A stretch of DNA of 64,000 nt from assembly GCA_013115125.1 (NCBI GenBank), contig JABANN010000043.1, positions 1 to 64,000 of the forward strand, read 5' to 3'. Both the position numbers and the translations under genes were made by a program. The stretch is from Perkinsus olseni. Lineage: Eukaryota; Perkinsozoa; Perkinsida. Numbering within the stretch: position 1 is the first letter of the stretch; each line of letters begins with the position of its first letter. The notes below the pieces were generated by a model, which saw only the letters and a program-made list of their open reading frames with translations, was not told where the DNA came from and made no database searches. Positions 44,912 through 56,100 of this stretch are shown here, one piece after another.

Positions 44912-47864
44912 TTAATCGAAGTTGAACATATCCCAGAATTGCCACGAACGAAGTGAGCGATCAATCGCTGATAGTCGTTGGAAAAATGAGTCCGACCTTG
45001 ACTTCAAAGGTTGCTGTTGCCGACGGAATTTGTTCAGCTGCCCATCTCGAGCTATCTCAAGCCGTGCCGCCCTGAGAGTCAACTTGACCTATTTTGCATC
45101 TTCCACGGGTCAACCTAAGATACCTACGCTTCAGCTTCCAACAACCTCCGTACTGAGTGCGCTGGTATAATGAAGTCTCTGCCGCACAACGAGACGTGTG
45201 TCGGGACTCCCCGCAGTTCCTCCGGCCAGACGTTATTCTGATAGAAAAACCGTAAAAACAATCAGCCGGTATGACAATGACCTGCTCCCAAAAGAGATTC
45301 CTCGTCAAAGTATGGGCCGTGTACAGCTCTCTGAAGACCAAGTAGGTGGCCAGTATTCCAACGGGGTCTTCGTGGGCCTGGGTGGGAAGAGGTCCCAGGT
45401 TCGAATCTCCCCAAGAGCATTTTTATCGTCACTTTTCTCTGCGTGTTCAACAGCAAGTCGTTCTTAACCAGCAAAAAACAAACTGGATCCACCAAGCTCA
45501 AGGAAGCAATCCTCGAGGGCTCATGAGCCTAAGATAAATCTTGCCATCTTGCTCAATCTTACACTTCCTCAACGGCATTACTACCAGCATCCACCGCACC
45601 ACGAAGGTTCCGAAACTATGACCGATCTGACACATGAAATGCCTCTCCCCCGAATCGAACCCGCGCGGGCCAGCCGTCCCTACCATGTGGGCCTGAGAGT
45701 ATCCCCACGCCGTCAACATGTCCGCCACAACCACAGACATCTCCCGAGCAGAGGGGAGGTTGGGGTAGGGTCTCATAGCAACCTTCGAGAGCAGAGATCA
45801 CCACACATCGACGAAATGCGTTCCGCCCGGGTACGGAACTAGTCCAGAAATCCGTCAACGAAATAGAACTGTCGTAATTCCCCGGAACTTTTCCCCAAAA
45901 AAAACGCAAATATCGCGAGAAGACGAGGAGCTCACGTGAGGGACTTCGATGCAGAAGATGTCACGATCCGGGAAGGCCCGTCTAATATCCCTGACGAAGG
46001 GAATGTAGGGTAGCAGGCCCACACCTAGACCATGGCAGAATCTGAGAGGAGAAAGATATTCGCATCAAACTCACGGAGTAATTTTTTTTCGATATCGACC
46101 TGGAAAGACCTCTTAGTGGGCGATGATCATCCTAAGTCACTATCGCGTGCCCCCTTCCAGCGGTACTTGGGAATTATCGCATCCTTCGAGGACGACATGG
46201 CCGGGGTTATACAAATATTTAAATACACAAAAGGCTGTAGATAGTAAAAAGATACTTACAATCGATCAGCCGTTTCGAGTGTAAAACTCACATACGATAA
46301 CTACTGTGGCAGTGGGTGTTGGAAATGACCCATGTACATACAGTAATGGCGAAAGGACGACAAAGTTACTTATCGAAAATGCACGATTCTTGCATCACAC
46401 AGAAGTGCGGCGACCCGAAAAGGAAAAAGAATCCACCAGCAATCTCACACTATCGGTTGCAGCGTAGGGTTCTCGCCCTCAGGAGCCCGGGAATACCAAT
46501 ACTCCATCGTCCCTGACCGGTACTTCCTACCACACCAAAGAGAACTCGTAGACTGCTAAGGGCTGCAGCCTGGCTTACGTAAATCCGACCACCTTGTCGA
46601 GGACGATGTCGGTGATGATTGGTAAGACGAAATGTGTCACTCCATAGCAGATGAACGGACGGTATCTAGAAGGGAGAACTATTATTAAAAGATACTCTAG
46701 TGCCATTATCCATGTTCAGCCAGCTTCGACCTAAGATACGCCTTACGCTGCCGGGATCGGGTCATTCATGATCCGCATACACTTCACATCTTCATTAGTA
46801 CCGTCTGAAAATCACCCGACCAATGCGGATGCCTTTTGTGTAGGACAATCGATCATTCGGGCGCGCGCTAAATACTACAAACAGATCACTTCAAGCAGCC
46901 GGAGGGACGTTCTACTGTATGTAACTCATTCGCGGCGCGCTATTCCCCTCTGATTTCCATAATGACATCCAGCGACCAGGGCTAGAGAACATGACAGATG
47001 TCTTGTCCCCCACTCCTACCTCTCAGGTCCCCAGATATGTGGGCCCATTCTGCCAGGTAGTCCACCAAGACCTGACAACAGCCTAGCACCAACACGTCAT
47101 CACCATCACACATACTCTCAGCTCTTGCTTCTCCGCTATCGACAGTTCATTCGCCTGAAGGAAGTGCAGGGTGGCAAGAGAGAAGGAGACTAATGACGAT
47201 CATTGTCTCAACATTTGACGGACGAATCAAGATAGTCAAGATCTGTTCCCCCAACAAAACCTGCACGGACAGGACCGTATTACTCTAAACAGCGGTAGCG
47301 GCAGGGGACGACAGCATAGGGGTGAATCATCTCGTTACGGGAATCGGGGTTTCTTCGGAATTTTCATCATGGCACGAAGCGGTTTGATCGAATTGAACAT
47401 GCTTACTGTTCGGTTGAACCCCATTTTATGGTTGAAGTATGATTCATGACGAACCCCTATCACACCCAGACAACACGTCAAAAAAGGTTAACTTTCACAC
47501 ACAGTGAAGAGATATGACTACTAAAGATGAAAAGGACTCCTGATGTACTCTGCGCTTTCAACCGTGATGCATTTAGTGCAGTTTCCTGCGAGATGTACCA
47601 CACGAAATTCATGGTGCTATACGACGTCTCCATCATTTCGCGAGGATCCCATTCAAAAGAGGACTTCCCCCTCGCCGTCCAGCTCACCTGCCTGTACTCA
47701 AAGAAGTACTCAGCTACCCATTCCTCCAGATTCCCCCGCTGCAAACTGACCACTGGCGCGCCAAAGTACCAACTAAAACGATACTCCTGCCGTCTTCCCG
47801 CCCTTCCCGTCTACGACCTGGATATCTCAGCCCGGAGCAAGGCTCTGACTCTCACAGCCCACAT
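44912..47864 (-). CDS. Alpha/beta hydrolase paralog 2
   Basis: A second copy of the hydrolase, with the same exon order as 37773-41248. From ATG 47864: MWAVRVRALLRAEIS; GAPVVSLQRGNLEEWVAEYF; VLVDYLAEWAHISG; GTNEDVKCMRIMNDP; VTHFVLPIITDIVLDKVVGF; KYRSGTMEYWYS; FCHGLGVGLLPYIPFVRDI; PDRDIFCIEVPHV; LPSAREMSVVVADMLTAW; GHSFGTFVVRWML (nucleophile Ser); DPVCFLLVKNDLLLNTQ; LATYLVFRELYTAHTLTR; WPEELRGVPTHVSLCGRDF; then ARLEIARDGQLNKF and a longer C-terminal tail ending WDMFNFD. Verified splices include 45072-45127, 45238-45281, 45378-45432 and 45627-45683. Catalytic Ser and an HGxGxG oxyanion segment are present; the Asp/His partners are likely the GRDF strand and PAHS. The copy is only 108 nt downstream of another minus-strand frame. 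Confidence 0.75.
45072..45127 (-). repeat. Family IV-like intron, 56 nt (hydrolase 2)
   Basis: On the gene strand it begins GTAGGTATCTTAGGTTGACC and ends CAAGTTGACTCTCAG. It joins RLLEAEA to ARLEIARD, the position filled by a B-box intron in hydrolase 1. Confidence 0.7.
45378..45432 (-). repeat. Family III (tRNA B-box) intron, 55 nt (hydrolase 2)
   Basis: On the gene strand it begins GTGACGATAAAAATGC, then GGGGAGATTCGAACCTGGG (antisense box), and ends TTCCCACCCAG. It joins LLLNTQRK to AHEDPVG in frame. Hydrolase 1 has a 49-nt intron at this site with no B-box. Confidence 0.85.
45627..45683 (-). repeat. Family III (tRNA B-box) intron, 57 nt (hydrolase 2)
   Basis: On the gene strand it begins GTAGGGACGGCTGGCC, then GCGCGGGTTCGATTCGGGG (sense box), and ends CATGTGTCAG. 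It joins YSQAHM to IGHSFGT, immediately before the catalytic elbow. Confidence 0.85.
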
Positions 47865-47971
47865 GTCATCATCCACAGTACTACCTTCTGTGGCAAATAA
47901 ACCGGAACCTAGAACGAGGCACAGCGTAGTGGCTGAGAAATAGGGCAATCAGCAAGAAGAGCAAATTCTCA

Positions 47972-48388
47972 TCACAACGCAGAGATCAGTTTCCAGTTTG
48001 GTAGTATGACCAATGCCTCCACAATAGGCTCATACTCATCCACTGTACCCATACCACTGCAAACTGCACTCGTAGTTGTACGCACATAAGCATACTTCTT
48101 AGTTGGACAATAAAGGGCAGTTCTATGAGATTCAATGATCCAAGCCATGAGGGAGGCGAGAGAGCGGAGACTCGTCGACACCAGTTCACGTATGCTGCTG
48201 AACGTAAGAGCGATGAAGCCAGTGATATACAGGGCTCCAAGTATTTCCAAAAAGAGCGACATCTCAATAGTACAAATAAGAATGAAAAGCTCATCTTCTC
48301 TAATAACATTACAAGAGAACTGCAACATTCTCAAAAGAGCACTGTAGTTCGCAACAAGTTTCTGCTGGAACTTCGCACGCATGCACAT
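47972..48388 (-). CDS. Possible 3' exon of a membrane protein, unknown
   Basis: The frame ends at 47972 and contains MSLFLEILGALYITGFIALT, then SLRSLASLMAWIIESHRT, TKKYAYVRTTTSAVCSG and EPIVEALVILPNWK. The hydrophobic helix plus amphipathic stretch looks like a genuine protein. Upstream exons are probably those in 48.4-48.6 kb (DFTCEQLVREWELTHYTG), but I could not fix the junction. Unrecognised. Confidence 0.35.
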   Translation of the reverse strand: MCMRAKFQQKLVANYSALLRMLQFSCNVIREDELFILICTIEMSLFLEILGALYITGFIALTFSSIRELVSTSLRSLASLMAWIIESHRTALYCPTKKYAYVRTTTSAVCSGMGTVDEYEPIVEALVILPNWKLISAL

Positions 48389-51300
48389 GCCCTATTACTC
48401 GGCTGTCGTAATATACCAACTCCCGTGTAATGCGTCAGCTCCCACTCTCGGACCAACTGTTCGCATGTGAAGTCTGTCTTAGAGCCCACACTGCCTAGCC
48501 GACCCCGTCTCCTACTGGAAGGACTCCAGTTACCTGAGCACGAGAATCTCTTGAAGAGAATCTTGCCCGAGTGCATTGACAGGAGACTTTCCGCCGAAAA
48601 GATATATAACAGATGCCACAATGTTCACAAACCCTGCTCATTCTACATCGCGATGTGAGCGAAATCCCTATCGGATGAAACTGGCGAGAGTACGGCTCCA
48701 GCGAGCAACCGAATTGAATCAGCTTGAAACGGCTGATACCGGTTTTGTGAACCATTCTCTGACAACTCTCCGTTATCTTCTCTCTAGCTTTCCTGGGACC
48801 GCTGCATGACGCTCTGTAACAATCCGGTTGGTGCAACTCCAATGCGAACATCCAAGAAACCATTCACATGGCTTCAGGCCAAGAGTGTCGCACCTGCGTG
48901 ACCTGAGTTGTAGACGCGCTCCATGTAGTCGACATCGCCCCATGCAGCAGCACAGGGACTCGACACCGCTCTCGTTGTAGGTCTTCAGTGACACACGACC
49001 AACCACATAGAGACCAACCTCCATTCCAGTACTGATGTCTTGTGGTACACGACACTCCCAACATAGGCTATGCCGAGACTATGTTATATAGCTGGGAGTC
49101 CCAGCTAGTCCCAGTTAGTCCCAGCCTGGGACTAACCATACTCGGCCGTAAATCTTCGTAGTCCACTTGTGTTGAAGTCGAAGCCACCCGTTGGAATTTC
49201 CTGCTTGAAAAAACGCCGAGCTCATCTTCACGATACAATGTCTAACATGAAACGAGCCTCCTCAACACTGAGACCGAGGATATCAGAGCACATCCGCACA
49301 ACGGCGTGAGCCCATGGGAAAATGCACGCCTCAGCTCTCTCAGTAAGAGGCTCATTTGCGTGAACATCGGCAAGTCACACACTCGTCCCAGCTCATTGCC
49401 TCCATCGTGCGGAGTCTACATGACTCTTGCCAGGTCGCCATGCCTACTCAGAACGACTGTTCGACAATGACAACAGCTGACCGGACCATCAGTGGAACAG
49501 TGAACCTGCTAGCTGGCTCGGTTGGTCCAGCAGGTCTCTGATATGATGTATGTCCTCGATTACGGACTCTTCATAGACGAAACAAAAACAATACGGCGCA
49601 TTATGACGGAAACAACATCGCTGGGAAACTAACAACAGCGATGATTCACCTGAGCCCACGACTTTGTGAAAGTCAGTGAATCCTAGGATTCCGAATTGGG
49701 CTCGCTCACGCCGACTAACAAATCTACACTCAGCATCATCTAAAGCTTTCACTAATACCAGCTCGGGCCGCCGAGTCGGGCGGTCGGGAAACACCGAAAG
49801 CCCCCTATATTACACACGTCCAACAACGACTGAGCCTCCTTGTTTAGGTTCGGATGGGAATTCTTAGACCCGATGAGCTGCTGCGACTGGGACGTACACT
49901 GAGGAAAATCGCGGAAGTCCGCAATGGCGTGTGGGACAGTGCTTATACTGCATTTATCAGCCTTACTGAGACATTCCATATGATTCGCTCACTGGCGTTG
50001 GACTATTTTCTCAAGCATTATTGGAATATGGTGCGGCATTGAGAGAAACACAGCGATGCCGTACTCATTATTAGACTAATATACTCCAGCGCAAACTCTG
50101 ACTCTGATGACGGCTGCGCGACACAATGATACTACCCTCTCCAGCATAGGCTCGGATGCGCTATGGCTTGGATTCACTGCCGTGTGGACCTGAGAATACA
50201 CACGCGACCGTACACGGCGACCGTGAAGAATATGATACCACGCAGATGACGAGGTTGGAAGATTCCAACGACCATAACGGATTTTCTTACATGTATCTCA
50301 TGCAAACCGCGAAGGCACCGTTTGAGCCTTTCCATTCTAGTAGGACATCGTGATGGTCCTTCACATAGAGGCGGGAGGTGCGCCTGAAGGCGCTACGGCC
50401 ATACCACTCCTTTCATAACTCCCTGCAACCACCTTTCGATTGAGCTGCCTGTACTTCCACAAATAAATGAAATAAAAATATATTTCCAATGTCAGCCAAA
50501 ACCGCAAAAAGTGTCGGCCATAAACACCTACATCCAAAGCGAGCGCTGGGGATCGATTGCAAGCCTCGAATCGTCTCAACGTGGGAGCCCTCACAATTTC
50601 AGAGCACAAAAGCCTTCGGTACCTGGCTACGAAGGAAATGTTTATGCTGACGTTGCAGAATTGCAATAGTGCTCGTGAAACCGACGGGAAACTGACGACC
50701 TATGGATGCTGCTTTGCGGCTTGAGCCTCCAAAAACGTGTTCATGATGTCCCCATGAACAGTTCATTCAACGGAAGGGTCGAGAAAACACAAAAGATCGG
50801 AGTTCGACCCACACCAGCGCTCCAACTTGTTGCAAAGCATAATGGAATTATCCGCCGATGCCCACGCTACTACCACTATTTCGACCACTATGATTACGGT
50901 TGTAGTACCACCAGTAAAACCGCAACCGATTCCCCGATTACGTGCTAGCTGTCCTATCGTCTGGACATTCCCGTCTCTTATCTTGGCACGCCACCTGAGA
51001 AAGGTGATCAACTCCCGCTCCAATGCCGTGCACATACCAGTTGAATAAGCGATATCCAACTCAGAATGGCCAAACTTAATTACGGCGATCGGCGCACTAG
51101 AACGAGAAGTGTTGATTGCTTGAGAATCTCGACCCCAAATTTTATCCAATTCTATTTTTCGTTTTTTCTCTTCGTTCGTTTTCATCATCCAACTTTAATG
51201 ACCATCAGTTCCGGAAATTACGGTACTACTCCCTTATCTCCCACAACCATTACCGTATAATTTTCAGTATCCAAACTGCCGGCAGTACAGCTCTCAATGG

Positions 51301-53131
51301 CGCCACTATCAGCCAACGAGAAGCGAATCTTCGACCTCTCTCTGTTCCTGAGGTGAATGAAAACTCTTTCTATCGTGAATCCAGAGTACGCAGTTGAAGA
51401 CGCCTCAAAAGTTTCATCAGCCCTCCGTGACTTCCAAACAGCCGAAAAAGGGTTTTTGACAACCTAAGGGATCCCTCTAATTTTCTACGTTAATCGTATT
51501 CTGCGATTCGCCCTCGATCGGCGACAAAATAGCTACTCTGTGTCGGGTAACGAGATTGCACTGCATTCGCGAAAGGAGGTTGCTCATGTCAATAGCCAAC
51601 AATAATATGACATCATTGATATGCGACCCTCCACAAATCTTCACACTGTGATCCGAAATTAACTATCGCCTGGTGCACACCTCGATCGATCCCTTATACG
51701 GAAAGATTTCCAAAGATACTACGCAGCATAGCCGGCCACAGTGCAGCTCCTACCAGCTAAAGCCGCCGCTGCTGCCACGCCAAGCGCCACTCGACCGATC
51801 GAAGACGACAGAGCTCGCGTGGAGCGATCTGAGAAAAAGACTGAACTCTTAGACCGCCAGATGACGCTTCGATACTCCGAAGCAGTGGATTCGCAAATCC
51901 CCAGGGAGGTGCTCGATAGTAACATACAATCTCATATCTGGGAGTCGAAAACGGTTCTAATGCGCGTGAAAGCTTTTACGGCAGAGGCTCTACCACGCCA
52001 CAGATGCCTTGTTTCAGAGTCACTTATCGAAAACCCTCGTCACTTTTGCCGCTCTCAGATACTGTTCAGGAGTCTCGCGATGAAACTACAGGCTGTGTTA
52101 AACCGCTGTGCTTCGAATCCCCGTCGTTTAAAGAATTATGTCCACTACTAATCAACGGGTGAGATTTGGTATGAGACATGGCCGCTAGAATATATCTACT
52201 TGAGTGACTTTTTTTCAAAAAAAAATGTTGAATATCATAAAACACGATAATCACTAAATTGCAATCGTAGTGGGCTTCGACAAGATACCACTACCTGAGC
52301 TACTATAAACAGCAATTCCCGGTATTTTAACCCATCCAGTAGTACCGAGGCTCCTCTGTAACAGTAGTCGCAGCAGCTCCGTTGAAGGGGATGTGATCGC
52401 GATGAAAAAAATATATAAAACTACGATGACGTTGCCATCCAGCGTCAACGATTGAGAGATAGTCCTCCTCGGGTTGGGCTACATCGCCGGTTGCACAAGG
52501 CCTGTCGTAGGGCCTTTAATTGGGCATGGGGTCACTCAACTCGACGCAGACTGCAAGTCATAAATGACCATGACACGAGATGTATCTTTAGGTTGATTCT
52601 GGAACATTATAGAATATAAGATTCCTTCTTGAGAAGCGTCAGAAGGCACTGGACTGTGAGAGTAAGTTTATACAGCGCAACCGTGCTGAGCCATTCCTCG
52701 AATCATCTTAGCCTCCTAACTCATGCACGTGTCTCGGCATTTTACTCTCAATAAATTAGTCTTTCGGAAAGGCTTTCTCCGAGAACAGCTTCTTGTATTC
52801 ACAGCGGGACAGCTTGTACCATAGTGCCAAATTACTTAGCCCGTCTCTACACGGCCCTGGCTCCTGATTAACCAACTGCGCTGAACCAGCGCAGACCACC
52901 GCCTCTGATTACAAATCGATCAGAATGGCGTGCGCCACGTGCGTACGCGAGCGCAAGATCCTCCAGCATTCGTGTGACGCGTGCATTTCCCTTCCTCTCC
53001 CAACGCCTGCACTGCAATGCGCTGTACATCCATTACTTTCAGTTTCCCATGCCTGCTCGCAAGGGCTCGTGTTGACGAGGCGACGCCGTAGAGTCGTGAT
53101 GCCTGCCAGGGTTCAATACCGTCCATCTGCC
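48389..53131. other. Unresolved region with scattered minus-strand exon-like frames
   Basis: Exon-like minus-strand frames occur at about 48.8-49.0 kb (MEVGLYVVGRVSLKTYNESG), 49.49-49.79 kb (RERAQFGILGFTDFHKVVGS), 50.76-51.19 kb (ELITFLRWRAKIRDGN and a hydrophobic VIIVVEIVVVAW), 51.72-51.93 kb (ALGVAAAAALAGRS) and 52.25-52.45 kb (signal-like MTLDGNVIVVLYIFFIAI). They probably belong to one or two genes on the minus strand, but I cannot join them in frame or name them. A family I word (CAAATCGATCAGAATGGCG) is at 52914 and family IV words at 52590. Confidence 0.3.
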
Positions 53132-56100
53132 ATGTCCCGGCGCTTCCTCCTCTCCCCTTCTCGCCTCGCTCTCGATAAAGCTGTTAGTGGGGCTCCATTG
53201 AGTGTCTTGGGTGGGTCTATGGGGCCATGGCATCCTAGGTCGATCCATGCAAGATACAGAACAGGTTGAGTTTCGGCCTCTTTCAGCTCGTGCCGCCAGC
53301 AACATCGCTGCCTCTCTTCGCACTCGTGCCGACTTCAACGGCGATTCGTTCCGCGAGAAGGTAGCCGACTCGCAACCCCTTCACGCTTCAACCATGTTCT
53401 CGTAGGTTGCACAGGTGCACATTCAGACCGCCCCCAAGTACCACGACAAAAGAGTCTTCAACTTTTCCGCCGGCCCAGCTGCTCTTCCCGATGAGGTAAG
53501 CCAACCCGTCCTCGTCATCGTCTCTGGATGTCGATCGTACTACTGTCCAGCCACTGCGGCGAGGGTGATTGAAGTCGCACCTCTTGCTTGGTGGAGCATG
53601 GTGATTGTTTTTGGCATTGTCGTTGGTACGAGGAGCCTGACCAGATTGCGAGCTCGAGAGAATCTTTTTTCGTTATGCCTTCACCCAGCCGCGTTCCGAG
53701 CTTTTCACGCGGCTGCTCTTTGGCAACAGCGAGCCCTCAAACAACCGTCGATTTCGGTTCAGCGTTCTTCAATATTGTTTGCACATTGCGTCTTCAGTGC
53801 CGCCCACTGTCGATCCTGTTGGGCCTTCTTCCCGTCGGCGTTATGTGAACAAGACAAATCTTCACGTCGCTTTGGCAAATTAAGTCTGACATTTTCGTAT
53901 AAGGTTGAGAGTACGCGTTGTAATGTGATAGTGGATAACTTTGAGGACACAGCCAGTTACACCACATTTGCAGTCCTCATATTTTACGCGGTGCAAATTG
54001 GGTTTTCAAACTCTTTTTGTTGCCGCATCAGCTTAGATATTCTGAGGGAGACAGACCAGATCTCGCTCAGTGGTTGGTGGTGGTTGCTAGCGTGCCCTTA
54101 CTCAGGTTATGTACGAAGCCCAGCGTGATTTTTCTAACTATGCTGGCACCGGTATGGGCGTCATGGAGCTCTCCCACCGTGATGTGGAGGGGCCCTTTCA
54201 GACGGTAAGCAACTGATGGTCATGATCACTCTGATCACTCTGCCGGGGGGTGGTCAGCTGACGGTGTAGCGTATCTTTGTTCGACGGCGGTCTGTCAACA
54301 ATGATGTAAATCGCTTTTTGAAGTGCTTTACATTGGGCAGGGCAGGTGCGCGTCGTGAGTTTATCATCCCAAATCACCGTGTCGCGTATCCATCCACACC
54401 TCTCGGCTCTGGTCATCGTTGATTTGTGGCAGGTGCTTGCCCAAGCTGAGGATCGTCTGAGGGAGATGTTACACATCCCGGCTAACTACAAGGTAAGTAG
54501 GTTTAGCGCTCGCCCTGGTGATCGATTTGAGTTGTCGGTCAGGTCATGTTCTTGCAAGGAGGTGCTCATGCTCAATTCTCCGGCATACCGCTGAACCTAT
54601 TCCGCCCTGAGCTCGGCCACAAGGTGAGAAAAAATGCAGTCGCTCGGGATAGAACTCGGGACCATCGCCCTGTCATCATCAGGTGGTCGAGTATATCGAC
54701 ACTGGATATTGGGGTCAGCGTAGCCTCGGTGAATGTGCTAGAATGATTGGTGGAGACAAAATCAAGGTCATCAATAAGGAGTTCAACGCCAGTCTCCCTG
54801 CGAATGTCAGAGGCCTCCCAGGTGAGTAAGAGGGTAATCGAAAGGTCTCCGGTTCGAATCCCAGAGCTGTGGTAATCGTTTAATCAAAAACTGCTTCGAA
54901 TTCGGTCGTCCTGACATATCTGTCGTATGGGAGGGGAAAGTTGCGGTTTTTGTGGTATGGCCAACTCGTTCAGTAGAGGCCCTGGCCGTTCTATGCTTGG
55001 CCGAATAGGGGTTCAATATTTTCACCGGCTTTGTGTAAAGCTGCTCTTCGGGGTCATTTCGATGCCGAGCCATGCATAGGTTTGGATGATCTTGGGATCT
55101 ATGCTTTGTTTATTTACCGCAGACTGTTGGTCGAGTTGATTGCTTTTCGGATGGTATCCGGAGGTTGAGCGTGGAAGATTCAAAAAAGGTCGGGTAGATG
55201 ACCATTGCTTATCAGGATACTCCGATCTCGACCTAACCACCCCAGCCTCGGAAGTCTCCTTTACTCACTTCACGGCCAACGAGACGATGGAAGGTCTCGA
55301 GTACCTTGATGACAGCATGGCTGCGGCATTGAAGGAATCTGGACGAGATGTGGTCATCGATATGACCAGCACTCTCCTCTCCAGGCCAATCAACGTTGAG
55401 AAGTAGGCAAAGCCCAACCAGGCGCGCATTCGTCCGTTAGCTCGCGACGGTTTTGACAAAGGTTGAAGATTTCTTACTGAAATTTATTATTTTTGAGTAT
55501 ATTATTTATTATATTTTAATACAACAGTAATGAACAGTATCGTAGTATTACTTGGTAATAATATTATTTATTTGCTTGGTGGCTAATCGTGTTGTACTAA
55601 TTGTCGTATCTGCTTTGAAGCGGACTGAAAAATTGCATGCGCCCACACGCACGCAATGATCGAAAGGGGAGACAATACCCTCCGCTCGCTCCGCAATTGA
55701 GAGATGGGTGATTGAGCTAGAGCTTCTCCTCTGCATGTTGATGGTTGTCAGTCTCTCCTGCTTGTTGTCAGCTATGGCGTTATCTACGCATCGGGCGGTA
55801 AGAATCTTGGCCCAGCTGGCGTCTGTCTTGCCATCGTCAGAGAGGATCTTATCAGGCCGGTGAGTGACGGGAAAAGGGGACCGCTGGCGACGGCCTACCT
55901 TCATCGAGAATATAAGAATATCTTTACATGGATGAAATAGCAGTATGAAAGATAGTAATTTCAATGAGATGATAATAATTCGGTATTTTATGAAGTCGAG
56001 TGATTTTGTATCGTTCCTTTGGGGCTGTAGGTGACGCCATGGGGTTTCTCCTCTATTCGTACTCACCCTCACTATAAGCCTTTACCTAGACATAGATAAT

